Positions 47,201 through 61,280 of a stretch of DNA of 64,000 nucleotides are shown here, piece after piece. The translations under genes and the position numbers were made by a program. Under the pieces are notes generated by a model, which worked only from the letters and a program-made list of their open reading frames with translations, did not search any database and had not been told where the DNA came from. The DNA is from Phytoseiulus persimilis (Eukaryota; Arthropoda; Arachnida; Mesostigmata; Phytoseiidae): contig CM075103.1 in assembly GCA_037576195.1 (NCBI GenBank), positions 2,976,001 to 3,040,000 on the forward strand. Reading direction: 5' to 3'. Position 1 is the stretch's first letter. The number at the start of each line of letters is the position of its first letter.

Positions 47201-50200
47201 ACAGAACGAAGTTCACGTTCGTCGAACGTCGATCTTGAGTCACTCCCGCATGAATCCTGGGCTCACCGATATTCCACTTCCATATCATCACTCTCGTCTG
47301 ACCTGTGCAGAATATGGGGAGACCCCACATTCGAAACATATTCTAGTAGTGTTTTCCGAGGATATAAAATGACCTCAATCAAACGGACTGATGTATGTGA
47401 AGAGCGGTCCGGATTGGGAAGAAGCATGACACGTGGTTCTGGTCAAAACTCGGGTCTTTCCCCAACTATCTATGATATTTGATGTGATCATTATCAATGG
47501 ATACCGCTACTGTGACAGATAGTTGCTAAGACCATGACCAATAGTCCGTTATGCGAAGCTCACACAGTCGAGGCTCCATCGATACTCACCGCGAAGTCCT
47601 GAAGCGTTTTGCGTCCCGCAAACAACGAATATCTCGTGGGAAACTGAATTCTCGAAGGAGCTGGGCGCTCTTGAGACACGTTGCAGGAAAGCCGAAGCAT
47701 AGAGGGATGTCAAGATGTTTTGGCGAGCGCAGCACACGTCGACATTTGAGGCTCCATCGAAGCGTTGTGCCTCTCTGTTGTTTCTTCTGCTTGAGGCGAG
47801 CATCATTGGAGCCGGTGACGATAGTGCTCCGCCTTGGGTAAGCAATTTAGAACTCAGTCAACCAGCTGTCCATCCATGGTCGTCCAACAAAGCAAACAAC
47901 AGAGTGGTTCGCCACCAGCCAGGCGGACTCGTGGGGGTGGGCAGGCAAGCGGTTGAGAAACACAGGAAGAAACGTTGAGGGAAATATACAGAGCTCAAGT
48001 TGTTCCGCGAACAAAGAAAACGACCGGGGACATCGTTCACAGAACGATGAGCAGGCCCAGTAATGAGGCGCCATTCCTTTTTGGCCCTCCTCGTCCCAGC
48101 TCCTTGCCGAGCGCGTTTCTCACGTCGCCAGCCGGGGCAATTTCTTGGCTCAGTTTTCGGTGGGGTGAGAACTCGGTCTGGGCAAACCTCCCCCAATTCG
48201 GGGAATCGGACGCTGTGTGCGTGCGGATGACCTTGTTGTCTGCCGCAAAAACCTCGTTGGAGAGGTTCACCAGTCGCAAGAAAAGTGCCCCTGCTCCAAT
48301 TTGATAAGTTTTCAACAGCTCCCGCAACCTTGGCGAGCTTCGGCCACAGCTCGAATTCGTGATCCCGTTTCTAGAGGCGTTTCTGAGGGCGTCTGCACGA
48401 TGGGAACTTCGCACGTTTTTGTCCTGGCGAGCTGAGCGCTTGAGTACTCTGCCGATTGCACGATCCGAACAGACAGCCCCCGAATACGATATGAGAACCG
48501 GGCTCCAAGAGGTTTTTCCGTGAACGAAACGGATCGAGGGAATGTAGATTGGCGGCTTCGCTGTCTGAATTCGAATCACCGGTACGACTTCGTTGTGAGG
48601 AATTGCACGCGATGAGCCCAGGAAGAAACTGGAAAGTTCGTTATTGAAAATCTCCCCGATTCGGAAGTTGGAGCGGCATTTTTCCCGTTTCCTGGAGCGA
48701 AGAGAGAGAGAGAGAGAACAGTAAACATAGATGACTTCGGGAACGAATAACTCCGTAGCCATCATTTAGGAGCCTCCGCAAGATCATGGCGGAATCAGAG
48801 CTTTCCGTAGACAACGCTTGATTCGTCGATAATCGTTGCTCCTCTAGGGAGCATCATCGGAGCTCATTCTTATTCCTCGAGTCCAGACGACTCCCTCATG
48901 AATATGTGCATCGAACACATTCGGAAACTCGGCTCCGAGAATTTGTTGGACGAATCCATGTTTTACTTGTTCAGATGCTCACAGCGAGATTGCTCTGACA
49001 AGTAAATGTCACGGAGCGACGAATCGAGTTGGCCATTCAAATGTGGTCCAAAATGAAGCTCTCGACGAACGGAGAAAAATGCGTATTGAAATTCTGTCAG
49101 CCTCGCAGAGCCCGTCGTTGTTCCCAGAAGTGAGATTCAGGTACGTAAGAATCTTCTCCAACCTAATTCGGGGAAAAAAGTTTTCTACGGTCTCCTTGGA
49201 CGATCCTGCGGCGGCTTGGAAATCACTCAAAATCGCTCTGACTTCTGGCGCGTTGGAACGAGCAAGAAACTGAGTGTTCATGCTCGGACAGGGCTTTTCC
49301 GCCTTCGAGGTGTTCGGACGAAGCCGTTCCGAAGCTAGCACTGTAAAAGAGCGGGAGAAGGTGGAACGTTTCACTTGCGGATGCCTCAACTTATCGGAGA
49401 TCAGGCGAAACTTGGGAGGGGGTGAACGTCTGTTCGACTAGCAATATAACATTCATATTTCTCTCGAAGTATTGTTTTAGTCGATTGATTAGTTGATTCC
49501 TCCCGGCTCTCGAAGGGATCGATCTGGACACTCCCATGAGCATGCAGTCAATGTGAAGCTGCACTGGGCTGCCGAAGTTCGGGAGCGCAGTTCTCTCCTC
49601 TCGACGAGGGCTCCACTCAAGGCTGCTCTTGGATTGGCAAATCGATTCGTTGTTCCATGACTTCTACTTGTGAGCTCCGACATTTCGGAACGAGCAATCG
49701 AATTTGCGAGAATACAAAGTTCAAGCCACGGAAATAGGCGTTCATCGATCCTTGCTTCGCAGCCGGGCCAACTTTGCTCGGCACGCTCCTTACATCGCGG
49801 ACAGCGATTCATGGATGGAGCTCCGAGTTTTGCATCCTGAGGATCGAAGACTCATTCGCAGGCTTCGATTCAAATCTTCGACTTCATCTCGATCTCGAGG
49901 ATGTCCTTTCGAGGAGCTGCTTCTATTCGCCACGTAGCTGGTTCCCTCTGACAGGGTGTCAGCCGAAATGTGTCCTTCGGTGGAGGATTCGACGCTCCGA
50001 GTCTGAGCGGCTAACAGCAGAAGGAGCGAGTGACACGCCGGCTAGAATCGAGAGAAATATGCGGTTGCGCGACGGCTCGTTATTGGGGAACTCCGAGCGC
50101 ACATTCCGGCCGCCGAGCAGTGACAATGCGAGGGTCTTGTTAACGCTTCATTCGATAATGGTCGGGAACTTTTCTTCTGAACTATACCCTCTTTGTTGGT

Positions 50201-53200
50201 GGTGTCTCCGCCGCTCGACAGACCGAATCGATGTGGCCAAAATCCACCGCCTCCGCTGACTACGGTCGTCTGGCGTTGCTCGGAAGTTCAAGATTGCCGC
50301 AGCGAGTCGTTTCATGCATCCAAAGTTTTCGCATCCTTTATGTGGCAACGATGAGCCTTGTTCGTTCGAATTTCGCTCAAGTTGGAAGTCCCGATGAATT
50401 AATTCATCATAATCATTGTTTGAGCGGGGAATCGGTGTCCTCCGACCTTGAGCGAGTTCCTACCGAATCGGAGCCACAAGAATTGCGCGGATGAGCAACT
50501 TATCGAGCAAAAACAGGAGCACGAAGGAACTCTGGGCGAAAACTGATCCAGATTCTCCTCAGATGTCTAATGGATTCTTTTATTACTTTGTAGAGTGCCG
50601 TGGACGACCCGCTCCGAGCCCGAAAAATGTCGGTGGAAACGTACAAAAAACGAACAGTCTCTCGGCAAGGACAAAAAAACGAATTCCTCCCGCTTCACGA
50701 GCTCCGAGAACTTTTTAATAGGCCGTAAGCTGAGCGCGGCCGAAGGAGTTGCCGATTCCTGAACGCTTGCGAGTGCTCCAACATTACGAGTGAGATTGCA
50801 TCGAGGACCGCCTCCACAGTTTCGAAGCTTTCCCCGTTAACGAGGCGGGCGAGTTTGTTTCACGAAAGAGAACGCACATGAACCCGCGCTGCCATAACTT
50901 GGAGCCTCAGGACGCGTTTTTTAGCACCTCGTCCTGTGTAGGAGGTGTAATGAGCTCCTGTCCGCTCGACGAAGACTTCGGAACCCACGGCGGCGCAGCG
51001 TGCGGATTAGCTGTTTACGGTCAACCAAGTAAAGGAGCTTCGGGATTCGCATCTCGAGCTGGTGTTCGAGTAAACCGAGCAAAGCTCACGGTTTCGATGG
51101 AAATATCGATTCAATCGGCTCCAGTCATCTCAGATACACGGTCTAGAACGAGCATTCCCTCCCGTCACCCCTCGAACTCGAGATCTCTAAGCTGAAGGAT
51201 TCCCCGGAATGCGGTGGCATTAGTGGGGGCTCCGTGTATCCACCGGCTACACACCTGGAAAATGAATTCACGCACGGGGTGCCGTCCAATCGTTTGCCGC
51301 CCGTCTTCCCGTCACCCGCTAGACTGACCTCCCTCTAAGATTAATGTTGACTGCACGCACGAGTAGTTGAGCAAAGGACCCTGACACCTACTCTGCCCAT
51401 GACCGTCGCGTTGGCTCCATGTCTCGTCCCCCGGGATCGGTTTCTTTCCATTCACGATCCACTTGAACCGAGTTGGGCGCGCCACGAAAGAGTGAATACC
51501 GGTCGAAACTGATTTTTTTCGCCACGTGTTCCATCTCAAACAGTTCCACCTGGAACGGAGGAATGCATCTCTGCCCAATGATTGGCAAACGACTCGATCG
51601 TCGACGGGGCAAGAACGATGATGAAACGCTTTCGAGCAGAACGCTGACATCTCTAGCCAGAAGATGATAAATGTGACCAGGATGACGATGTGCCTCAGGG
51701 CAGCGAATGGCTTTGCGCTGGTTTCCCATCGCGTGAAAACATCCCGAGCTCTGAAACTCGAGCACACTGAAGAAGTATCCTGCGAACACGCACCCAAAGT
51801 GCATACCCGCTCCGTTCTCTGGGCACCGAACGCTCTCGAACGAAAATATCCTAGGTGAATCGAAGTGCGTTCCGTAGCTCAAGCTTAATCATTCATGAAC
51901 CATGTGCAATAAGTTACCAGCGAATTAGCAAACGTTTCGGAACGCTCGGAGGTCGATCACAATGTGGGAGCTTTCAAATCCATTAGGGTTGAGTGCACGA
52001 GTATGCTCCGACCGCGGTTTGAGCGAATCGCAGGGAATAATGAATGTTAACAAGTGGGAACAAGAGATCTGCGACCAAGCGTGGCCTAGTGGTAACAAAT
52101 TCTAGTCTGTGACCCTTCCACAAAGCACAGGAAAGCGGCTTACGTACTATCACCAGTTGACTCAGCAGCCTCCGTGCGCCGAGAAGAGCCTGCGGCTGCC
52201 GCGGGCCCATCAGGCCATCGGACTATTGGCCAATTAGGTCATGGCAACACACGATGCACGCACGCGACCACAAAAGAAGATCCCGTTCTTGCCTCCTGCA
52301 CCATCCGTCTGTCGCTGGGTCCCTCGCAGCGATTTCTCAACGCTCCCGATGCCATTGCGACACTTGCCCTCTTATCCCGCGAGTGGATGTCCTCGTTCCG
52401 TCACACCTCTCTAGTGCCGCCAAGCAATCAGGTTTGAAATCCGTCCGGACTGTTGCGTGGTCTCCCCGGGTTGCGAGACAGAAGATTTCGATGCTGGAAG
52501 ACGAAGCGTGGTTCCTCTATCATCGACGTGCGGATCATCGCGTGGCGTACGTTATCAGCACGCTCAATCGATTCCTCGCCCTTGGCCAGATTGAGGAATG
52601 TATATGGAGCTCCGATGGCGAATCATCTGAAAACGTATTTTCCGAGCAGTCAGAGTAGCAACCGAAAACTTTCCAAAATCTGGCTGACGTGCTCCGAGGT
52701 TTCGATATGAGTAACTTCTGACTCTCATCCCTCATTCCTCGGATTCAGCGGGGAAGGCGCCCTTTATGTTGTACTTATCAATATTGCCTTCTGATTTCCT
52801 ACGGCACAGTTACCTGCAGCTCCGAAGACAGCGGGGGGCGTGCTAGCGAGCCTCGACTCACTCTGGCGGAGGCATCCAGACCGCGAACAGGAGCATCCAT
52901 GGAAACGGATCTTCTCAGCGGATAACAGACCGCAGGTTCTGACGGTGGTACGGCATTCTCATGCAAAAGAGTCGCTTTGCATTCGGCGTCCCTGCCGGCT
53001 CGATCGCCCACCGAGCTTCTCTGGCTGGCGAAGGGGGAAGCTCGTCCTCGCAGCCATCTCGATAAACTAAGTGCTGATGCTTCTCCCCGGTCAGAGATTG
53101 GCAGCCACTCGACTCTCGACTGTCTCGTCGTGATCGTAATTTGTTCTAAGCCGACGATGCCGGCGAATGCCCGCCAGCCTAGCGCGGTCACACCTTTCGT

Positions 53201-53714
53201 TGTCCCCAGAAACATTCGATTTCTCCTCACTATTTCAAGAAGGGAACAACTTCTCCGGACAGGGAATGTAAGTCGTTCATTCTGCGCCGGTCGAGCAAAG
53301 TGTATCGATTGTCGTCTAGTACCGGCAGGCAGCTCTCAGCGAGACTGCTCAGATTAAAAAAAATCGAGCGGAATGCTGACATGAGTCGGGTCCTGGAATC
53401 GGCCATGGGTATGTCTTCGCGGCTTGATGAAGCGCAGAAACAGCAGAGGCAGCCGCGGAGAGAATCGGAGGACGCTTGCATTCTCCCCCTCCCCTACCCG
53501 ATATCTGAACATGAATAGCGAGGAATCAACAGCGATAGAGGATGAGAGGCGGAGCAAGTCGCATAGAACAGACGCCTCGTTAAGTTTCCGTCGTCGGTGA
53601 TGTCGTTTCTTCCCGAGTGAATGATTGAGCGAGTGCTTAGGCGCAGCCAGCGCATGGCGCAATAAACAACTACGTAATGAGGCCGCCGCCCCACCCGCCC
53701 TGTCATCTCCTCAG

Positions 53715-53727
53715 CCCCCCCCCCCCC
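53715..53727 (+). repeat. C homopolymer, 13 bases
   Basis: Uninterrupted run of C on the plus strand. Confidence 0.95.
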
Positions 53728-56700
53728 TGGACTTTCCGTTCCTCCTCCTCCTACTCAACGCGCTGAGTCGTCGAAATGCATGACTCGTTCGAGCGTTGTG
53801 TCGAGCCTTCAGTCTCCAGTCACAACCTTCGCAGTTGCAACCGAAGGCCTCGACCACAGGCTCTGTTCCTTTCGTGGTCCGCGTTTCCATCGCGCACGCG
53901 CTCTCGTTCAGACCAGGCCAGGCACCTTCGCGTTCTTCGGAGGAACTCTCTCGCAGGAGGGAGGACAGAGAATGTTCCGCTTTCGTATCGCCGAGCAAGC
54001 ACGTTTGTGCCACTAATCGAATACAACGTACTATATCTTCGTTTAGCAAATTTAGATCGACACCGCTATCCCCGACTGACCAAGGCTGCCGAATCACATC
54101 CTCGCAGCCGTCGCGGGTCAAGGGGGCAGTAAACCTCTCTCGTTGGGAATAATGGATTCTGGCTGTGGGTCGGAGCCGTGCGCGAACTAGTCGATGGATG
54201 ATCCCTCCCACGTGAGAGTTCTGGGGTCAAAACCCCACGAAGACGATATCTGTTGAACTCTGAGCTCGGAGGACCCGAGGAGTAAATGGAGCCGCCGGCG
54301 ACCGACTGTTGTTCATGACGAAAGTCGGCTGTTCCCCCTCAATCAAGCCGAAATCATCAGCGGCGATCGAACGTCCTCCTGTCATAGTTTGTCGAATCGA
54401 GTCTTATCTGGTGGGAGTGAACTCAATTACGATATTGTCGCCGAGGCCTCCCAGTGCTGAGGTCGATCGTGTACTCGGCCAGCTGCTCGCCCGGCTCGGA
54501 CAAACGGACGGGATCAAATATATGCCAAGTGCTTACAGGAAGCTGGCATTGTCGGGATGAAAGCGAACAGATCTTGACCTCTTCAGCCGCTGAACAAACG
54601 GCCCGCCACACTGGCAGACAAAACGTGAGTTCTTTCGTTCATACAGTCATGAGGACGAACCGCCTTCGTAGAAGCCTGACAATGGAGCCGGCCAAGGATC
54701 CCAAACACAACGCTGCACACTTTACGCAAATGACAAAAACAGAGAACGATGCCGTACCATTATCATTATGAACTGCTGAGCCGCGGCTTCTTCTTGAGCT
54801 CCCCAAGAACAAAAACTCGGCCTTCCGTGAAGAACTTGACACATAAGACCTCACTGTTCCTGCACCTCGTCAGCTACATGAGGGACAATCACAGAACGCC
54901 GCCTCTGATGTTGCTCAATCGAAGCTCGGGCTTGGCTCGTGGACGTCCATGTTTCCTCGATAACGGCGTTGGATGATCACTCGAAGAGCTTTGCGCCTCT
55001 CGTTGCACCCGCCTACCTGAGTGTTTAGAAGATGCTTTTCCCTGAAATTCGATGAATGTTCAAACACGCAGGGGTGTTGGGCGCAGTTATCGATACCTGG
55101 AGGAAGACAGGAGCCGCTTCTCACATCGGCCGTATTGATTCGGGCAACGTGTTCCGATGGATACTCGCTCCAGATGTGAATACTTTGGACTCTCGGAGCC
55201 CATTGTGGGGTGATGCTCGACAACCGCTTTCAGTTTCGACATCTGCAGCCGCCCTGCTGTTCTGACAAGCTCTAACGAGATGCAGGGGGATTCCGAGTCG
55301 GGCGGATTCGGGCCAGACATATAATCGTGTTCCGAGAGCAGAGCATGCATCAAATTGAGCCAGCAGTCCCGGAACGTTTTCGTCATCGACACTGGGGGTC
55401 GTCCACGCCACGAAAAGATAGAGTACCAAACTTCATATGCCTGGAACTACCACAGGTGGAACGCGGATGTTCAAAATTGATGAATCAATTGCCATCCATC
55501 AGTCTGAGGTCGAACGGGGGAACGTTCACTCGATCAATGATGGCGAAAGGTCACCGGATTCGAGACATGCAAGCATGAGCTGAAGTTCTTCCTGCCCACT
55601 GCTCCTCGCCCGAAGCAGCTGATAAACCAGGCTGATGATACCTAATTGGTTATGTTTTCAGCACGTGGGGAACCGCGATGCGCAACCGCGGCGCATCACA
55701 AGTTGCAGCGGGGCGGCAACTTGCTCATCTCGATTCCTCAGGTCCGCTGGAAAAATACCCGAGCGGGTCTTCCATCGCTCAGACCTCTCAGCTAGCGAAC
55801 GAGTTGTAGACACCTTGCACAGCGCCGCCTCATTGTTCGTTGACAACGTTCTCGTCCGGTTGTGGGACGCGTCGTCGCCAGAGATATTTTCAGGAAACAT
55901 ATAGCTGAACAGAACTCTTCAGTTTCCCTTATTCGGTTTCTCTGAGCTTGGTCGCACGTCACTTATAGCTGACACCACTCGTAACTCAAGACATTTTTTC
56001 CGCACCCCACTCCAACGAAAACTAATGAGTCCTTTCCGTCGGTGAGCAGCTCGCTCGCTCGCAGTCCAGCTGAGCACAGCTGAGTAACTCGCGAAATATG
56101 AGCGGAGCTGAACTTAAAGCTTCGTGCATTACGTCCCAGCTCAAAGGCAGCAATGATTCCCGGGTCAACGACAAGCAGAGTGACAACATTCGTCCTTCAA
56201 TATCCTGTTTAGAACCTCGGCCTTTCTTCGGAGCCTTCGCGGGAATGAACGTAACTTCCAGCTCGGAGACCTCGAACTCGAGGTTCGCATGGAGCCTGAC
56301 ACGAATTCAGTTTTCTCACCTCCCATTGCACCAGCAGATCTTCGCCGCTGAGGAAAAATGAAACATGCATACTCCTGGCAACGTCACGTAGTGGATTCTG
56401 CGTCGGTTGGGAGGGGAAGGCGGAGGTCTGAGATTTCTGGAAACGGAGGATCCGAGGGTTTCATTTGGAAGTTAGATATTCATTGGAAAAAGAATCCCGA
56501 ACAGCGTAGTCGGCTCCTCGTGCTCCCGAGACTCGGCTCTCTCTAGGAGAACGTTTTCCGAGTCTGCGCTCAGAGCGAGAACTCGCGGCCGCCGAACGGT
56601 GAGGCGCTCGAGTCTGAATAGAATGTACCCACGAGTTGAATCAATACTTCCGAGTGAGAACGTTTCAAACGGCGGATTTTTGTCGGGGCCCGACAACAAA

Positions 56701-57849
56701 CACCTTATCGCTCGCTGATTCACTGCCTGGCTGCTCAGTTCAGACAGAAAACGAGATAAGAACAAGCGTGAGCCCTGTGAAAAGGAAAGGTTTAGTGACG
56801 CTGTTTCCTGCCAGTCAGTCAGCATTCGCTGTAGCTGTAGTTGCAGGAGCGCCGAAGGGGAGAGTTGGAACTGCTCTGAGAGTTGCTCCTGCCGGACCGC
56901 TGCCGCGAAGGTAGATGCAACAGCAACAGGAAACACGAACGGAGAAGAAAAACCGAGCGAGAAGGAGAACATTGGCAACAACACCGTATCCTTGGTCGTA
57001 TTTTCCGACGTAGCGGGAAGAAACTTGTTGTGGTTGCTACTGCCCACACGGAATTCAGACAATACTTGCGTGCAGCCCGCTCCTCCAGGAGTCTCTCCCG
57101 TTCCTCTCGACTTCGGGAAGATATCAACCGCAACGGAGACAAAGGAGCTGCTTCGGTCGCTATTTTAAAGGTCCTGCCCGAGTCCCCACCCGTCGGCAGC
57201 CCAGCCTAAAGGGGCGCGTCACAGATTGCCGCTCCCCAAAACTGATGGACGGACTGTTGGGGAAAGTGGGCAATGACGAACGCGAGTGTAGCCCGGAGGC
57301 ATACACTCGGGACTTTGGAGAGGAATGAACACAGAGCGAGAATGACTTTCTTATTATGAGGAAAAGCTGAGAGAAGGAGCACACTATTACGAAACGAGCG
57401 AGGAAAAATCTCATCTTCCACATACATCGTCGCGATGCCTGTCGACTTGCTGGCTACTCCGACACCCCCCTGTGCCCCTGTCTCCCAGTTCTCCTACCGC
57501 TCACACAGCAGTCTCTTCTTCTTCCCTTCACTAGAGAGCGGAGGAGGCAAGCAAGTTTTCTGTCCAAGCTCGCCGCGGCCAACTGTCCACAAACGCCTGC
57601 CCCTCGGCTTCTCCCGGGAACTTCTTCCAGAAGCTCCACAGTCATTGCGAGATCCCTGTCCGTCCCCCGCTGAACGCGGCAGCAACGATTCAGCTACATA
57701 CAGACGACGGAATCAGAGCGATGTGGGTCCCTGAGCCGGCGTTTCTTCAGCTCTGACCCTGACGGCAAACGAACACCAGGAGGGCGAATCCATGTGGGAT
57801 TCATCCGAGAGCATTCGTTCGCGAAGTATGGAGAAACCCGGTGAATCAT

Positions 57850-57868
57850 CCCCCCCCCCCCCCCCCCC
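57850..57868 (+). repeat. C homopolymer, 19 bases
   Basis: Uninterrupted run of C, followed by T and five more C. The longest such run in the window. Confidence 0.95.
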
Positions 57869-58449
57869 TCCCCCGACACAGGAGTCATTGATGACTCCAG
57901 CCCGTCGCTGCCGCCGAGAGTTTTGTCTTAAGCAAATCATCGGAGTCATTCAATATGTGTGGGTTTTGTTATTTCCTTACGATTTTGTGCGAAGACGCGG
58001 TTATTACAGCGCGAGTCCGAACCCGCGAGAAGGTTGACGTTGAGCTTTGTGGAAGTATTCGGAACTATCTGGGCTTCCTGAGCGACGCGAGTTCGAAACC
58101 CCTTCGCTCAAAATTTCTCGTAATATGCCCTTGATTGGCATCCGTTGACTCTGCGATTTTGGGTCCTCCTCTCCGAGATTCGCTCCGAGCCTGCCTGCCT
58201 CCCTCTGATTCGGCGCTTATCCCCCGGTTTTCGGCTGCTCGGTCGATCCACGAGCAGAAGTTCAATCTTCCCGGTGTTCGCAATGAAAGAATATCCTCTC
58301 GAGGGTCTCTCTCGACGAATCTCACTCTGCCGAAGACGTCAATGATTTCATCGCCAATACTCGATCAATTGTGAGGGGGCCGATCGAGAGGGATTCTGAG
58401 CACAGAACGATGTCGATCATTTCAACTAATCGAAGCAGGGAACGGTTGA

Positions 58450-58535
58450 AATAATCGAAAGCTGAAATAATCGAGGTTAAAACAATCCTCAATGGATTCG
58501 GAATGGTTGGAATAACCGAGGTGGTACAGTACAAA
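58450..58535 (+). repeat. Degenerate short tandem repeat (TGAAATAATCGAGG type)
   Basis: Three to four imperfect copies of a 15-18 bp unit, the last reading GGAATAACCGAGGTGGTACAG. The same motif recurs at 61205-61280, so this is a dispersed family. Confidence 0.5.
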
Positions 58536-59839
58536 CATCTGAACTACTCAGCTTGTTCCAGAGGCCGGCTGACATCGCGGTTCGTTCAACATTGTACCTC
58601 GTAGGCTCCGTTCCACGGGCCCACCCGGTGCGGTTGACAGATTATAGGCTTAGTCATCCCTCTGCTGAATGGCACGATAATAATAAACGACTTCGACGTG
58701 GGCCCCGGAGCGATTATATCTCCGTTTTCTCTTCAAGATCCGTCGGTTCGAGCGATTGTTCGGTGCAGGCCGTGGTTTTCCCTGAGCTGATCGGTTGATG
58801 CTTCAAGAGCTGGCTTCTCGGTATAATACGATTTTTCTGATGGAATTAACTTCGTTCCGAGCTGTTCTCCTAGCGGCTCACGCAAACGCTTCGGAGAGCA
58901 GACCGTTTCTGGACGAGTCGTTTGCGGAAGTTGGCTGGGCATCGCTAGGAGGACGCTCAGGCACATGACTCGGCAGGTTTCATTGTCTGAGTCCGCGGGA
59001 AACAACAAGGGAAGTTCAAGCATCGACTAAACTGGGCATGTACCACCGAGCGTTGGAAGCCTAACGTGAGACAATTCAGGTCAAACGGTGAGGACAAAAG
59101 CTGCGAAGCGAACAAAGCGCGGGCACACGGACCGACCGGTGGACAGAGTCTTCGTACTTTACACTGCACTCTACTTTAAGAGCAGAGCACACCGACTGGA
59201 CGTTTATGCCCTCGAAAATCCCTGTGAAAGGAGCTGGTGGACAGGGCCCTGACTTGGATAGGGCCCAGGCCCTCGGTGTACCGAGCAAATCACGGAGATC
59301 TCCTCGGAGCATGACGGCTGAACGGAACCACTCTGAGGCGGCTCAGGACACCTCGAACAGTGAGGTCTCGTCACAACGGACGAGATCCACCGGGCGTCCC
59401 CTTCGGAAGGCCGTCTCCGCTTGGTCTCCGTCGAGTTCGTGAACGTTTAGATATTTTTTTCATCCGCTACCGCGAGAAGGGCTGTAGTCAACCCCAGGTC
59501 AGAGATCACTTCCAGAAACGAATCAAATCGTCAGCGCGATCTTGCGACCACGAGAACCGACCTAAGAGCTCGCTCGAGTCCCTCAAGGTATTGGCGGAAA
59601 GAATGCTTCTGCCCAATATCTGTATGAGGAGCTCGGGCTTGATTTTTGGTCTGGAGGGCTATGGCGATTCTCTTGTGGCAGCTTGACGATGATTCAGACT
59701 GAGAGCTTGTTGACACCCCGGAAAGGGTTCAGCAGCGCGCGGGAGATGTGATCGCCACATTGAGTTAGATCGATCATTGGGGCTTGACGACGGGTCGGAT
59801 GCGGAGCCACGGATTTCTGAGCCACCTCAATTTCTGAAT

Positions 59840-60350
59840 GTCTATGGTCACGATTAGGGGTCACGAAAATCCACAAATCCTGTGAAATCCAAAACAAGTC
59901 TGTGATTCTTGTGACTCGTCGGACTCGCGAGTCCAAGTCCACGAGTCCAGATGTGGCCCCAAAATCCTATATTCGGAGCCAGATTCATTCGCATGAAACC
60001 TGTAACTGTGTTGATATTCTAGGACTAATTCGAGGATTTTGGGTCGTGAGCCATGCACCTGGACTCTGGACTCGCGAGTCCGAGTCCACGATTCAAGAAT
60101 CTCTGATTCCGGGCTAGTGATGACCAAAATCGGAGGCTGACCGTGGTTGTAGTTGAACGATTCCCATCTTCTTCCAGAAGCAAGGGCTTCTGTCTCGTTT
60201 TGGAGTCGACTTTCCCGGACTCAGTCAGCCCTGACTCTATCAGGCTCTACGGGCTTCACGCAGATACCCAGATATGAATCTGGCTTCGAATATAGGGTTC
60301 TGCGCCTTCACCTGGACTCGCGAGTCCGAGTCTACGACTCCTAGCCACGA
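59840..60350. repeat. Repeat cluster built around the palindrome GGACTCGCGAGTCC
   Basis: The 14-bp perfect palindrome occurs at 59921-59934, 60068-60081 and 60314-60327. Flanks of the first copy are inverted relative to the third. Both contain GAATCTGGCTYCGAATATAGG about 40-60 bp away. The second copy shares the immediate flanks with the third in direct orientation. No coding content is convincing. Confidence 0.65.
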
Positions 60351-61204
60351 TGCGCAGGGCATTTCAGTTCGCAAGAGGTTTCCCGACTCTCTGTGGATTC
60401 AATAGCTGCTGGGCGGGACCATGCTGTTTCTCCCTGAGAACAACAGGTGGAGAAAACCCTAGAAATATGGGAGAAAGTGGGCTCGATGCGTTCCGAACCC
60501 CTTCGTGGTCAAGCCTGGGATGAGGAAGTTCCTCTCAACTCTTCTGTCGAGAGTGGCGCATCATTAGCTAGCGCACGGATCTCTCCCAGAGGAGAATCCA
60601 GGAATCGGGTCATGCCGAAAACGGTATGGTACAGAGAATCAGGAACAATGAGGTTTGGAGCGATCGGAGCGGGTTCCTTGCCCAGATCCATTTAAAAAGG
60701 GATTTACCCGCGAAAACTAGGTGAAAAATCCGAAATTATGTTCAATTGGGGTTCATGACCTCACAGGGGATCAAGACGACCAGCTCGCAACCATTCGCTC
60801 GCGCGGTCCCTAACCCAACCTCTACGAGCCCGCGACCCGTAGTGCTCCTGTCAACATCAAAATGCCATAGTGCCGGCGCCGAGTTGTCCGGTGCCGAGTT
60901 ACCTGGCAATGAATGATTCTCGCGGCGAGCTGCGGGGGGTTCAAGAAGATCAGCGAGTTGTTTTGCACCGTTGCGGCAAACGTCCTTCCGGCACCGGGTA
61001 ACGCATCCTAGAGCCTTGAGCCTTCCAAGAAACCGCTTACACAAGAAGACTCAATAATTATATCCATCAACAAATCCACGCTAAAAGCTCAGTCATCCTG
61101 GAGGGAGCGAAGCAAACATCGCATCATGGTATCGAAATCAATGAGCACATTGATGCCTGTGACAATACTGAACAACCTCGACTTCATAATCTAATTCGCG
61201 AAAA

Positions 61205-61280
61205 AAGAGGTCGATGTAAACGAGGGTGAGACCCTGAAAGTTGATGTAACCGAGATCGACATAATCGAGGTCGTACAGCG
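61205..61280 (+). repeat. Second copy of the TAATCGAGGTCGTACAG repeat family
   Basis: Contains GATGTAAACGAGG, GATGTAACCGAG and CATAATCGAGGTCGTACAG. The last block matches 58511-58530 with few changes. Confidence 0.5.

Larger units (their letters stand above)
44257..59840. other. 15-kb region without a confidently identified gene
   Basis: Overlapping coding-like frames occur on both strands: plus 44264-44941 and 44436-44774, minus 46319-46624, minus 48037-48765, minus 49009-49389, minus 51312-51882, plus 52254-52658, plus 54309-54560, minus 56472-57062. Some may be true exons of fast-evolving multi-exon genes, including receptor-like membrane pieces near 51.6-51.8 kb. None gives a named domain or a complete splice chain. 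C runs at 53715 and 57850 and a degenerate repeat at 58450 are listed separately. Confidence 0.3.

Noticed and set aside
48037-48765. 242-codon minus-strand frame with a receptor-loop-like segment
   Set aside because: The helix LRELLKTYQIGAGALFLRLVN is suggestive, but no membrane segments or in-phase splice sites follow. Not enough to call a gene.
54180-54240. Stem-loop GTTCTGGGGTCAAAACCCCAC resembling a tRNA T-arm
   Set aside because: No acceptor, D or an anticodon arm can be formed around it. No tRNA was found anywhere in the window.
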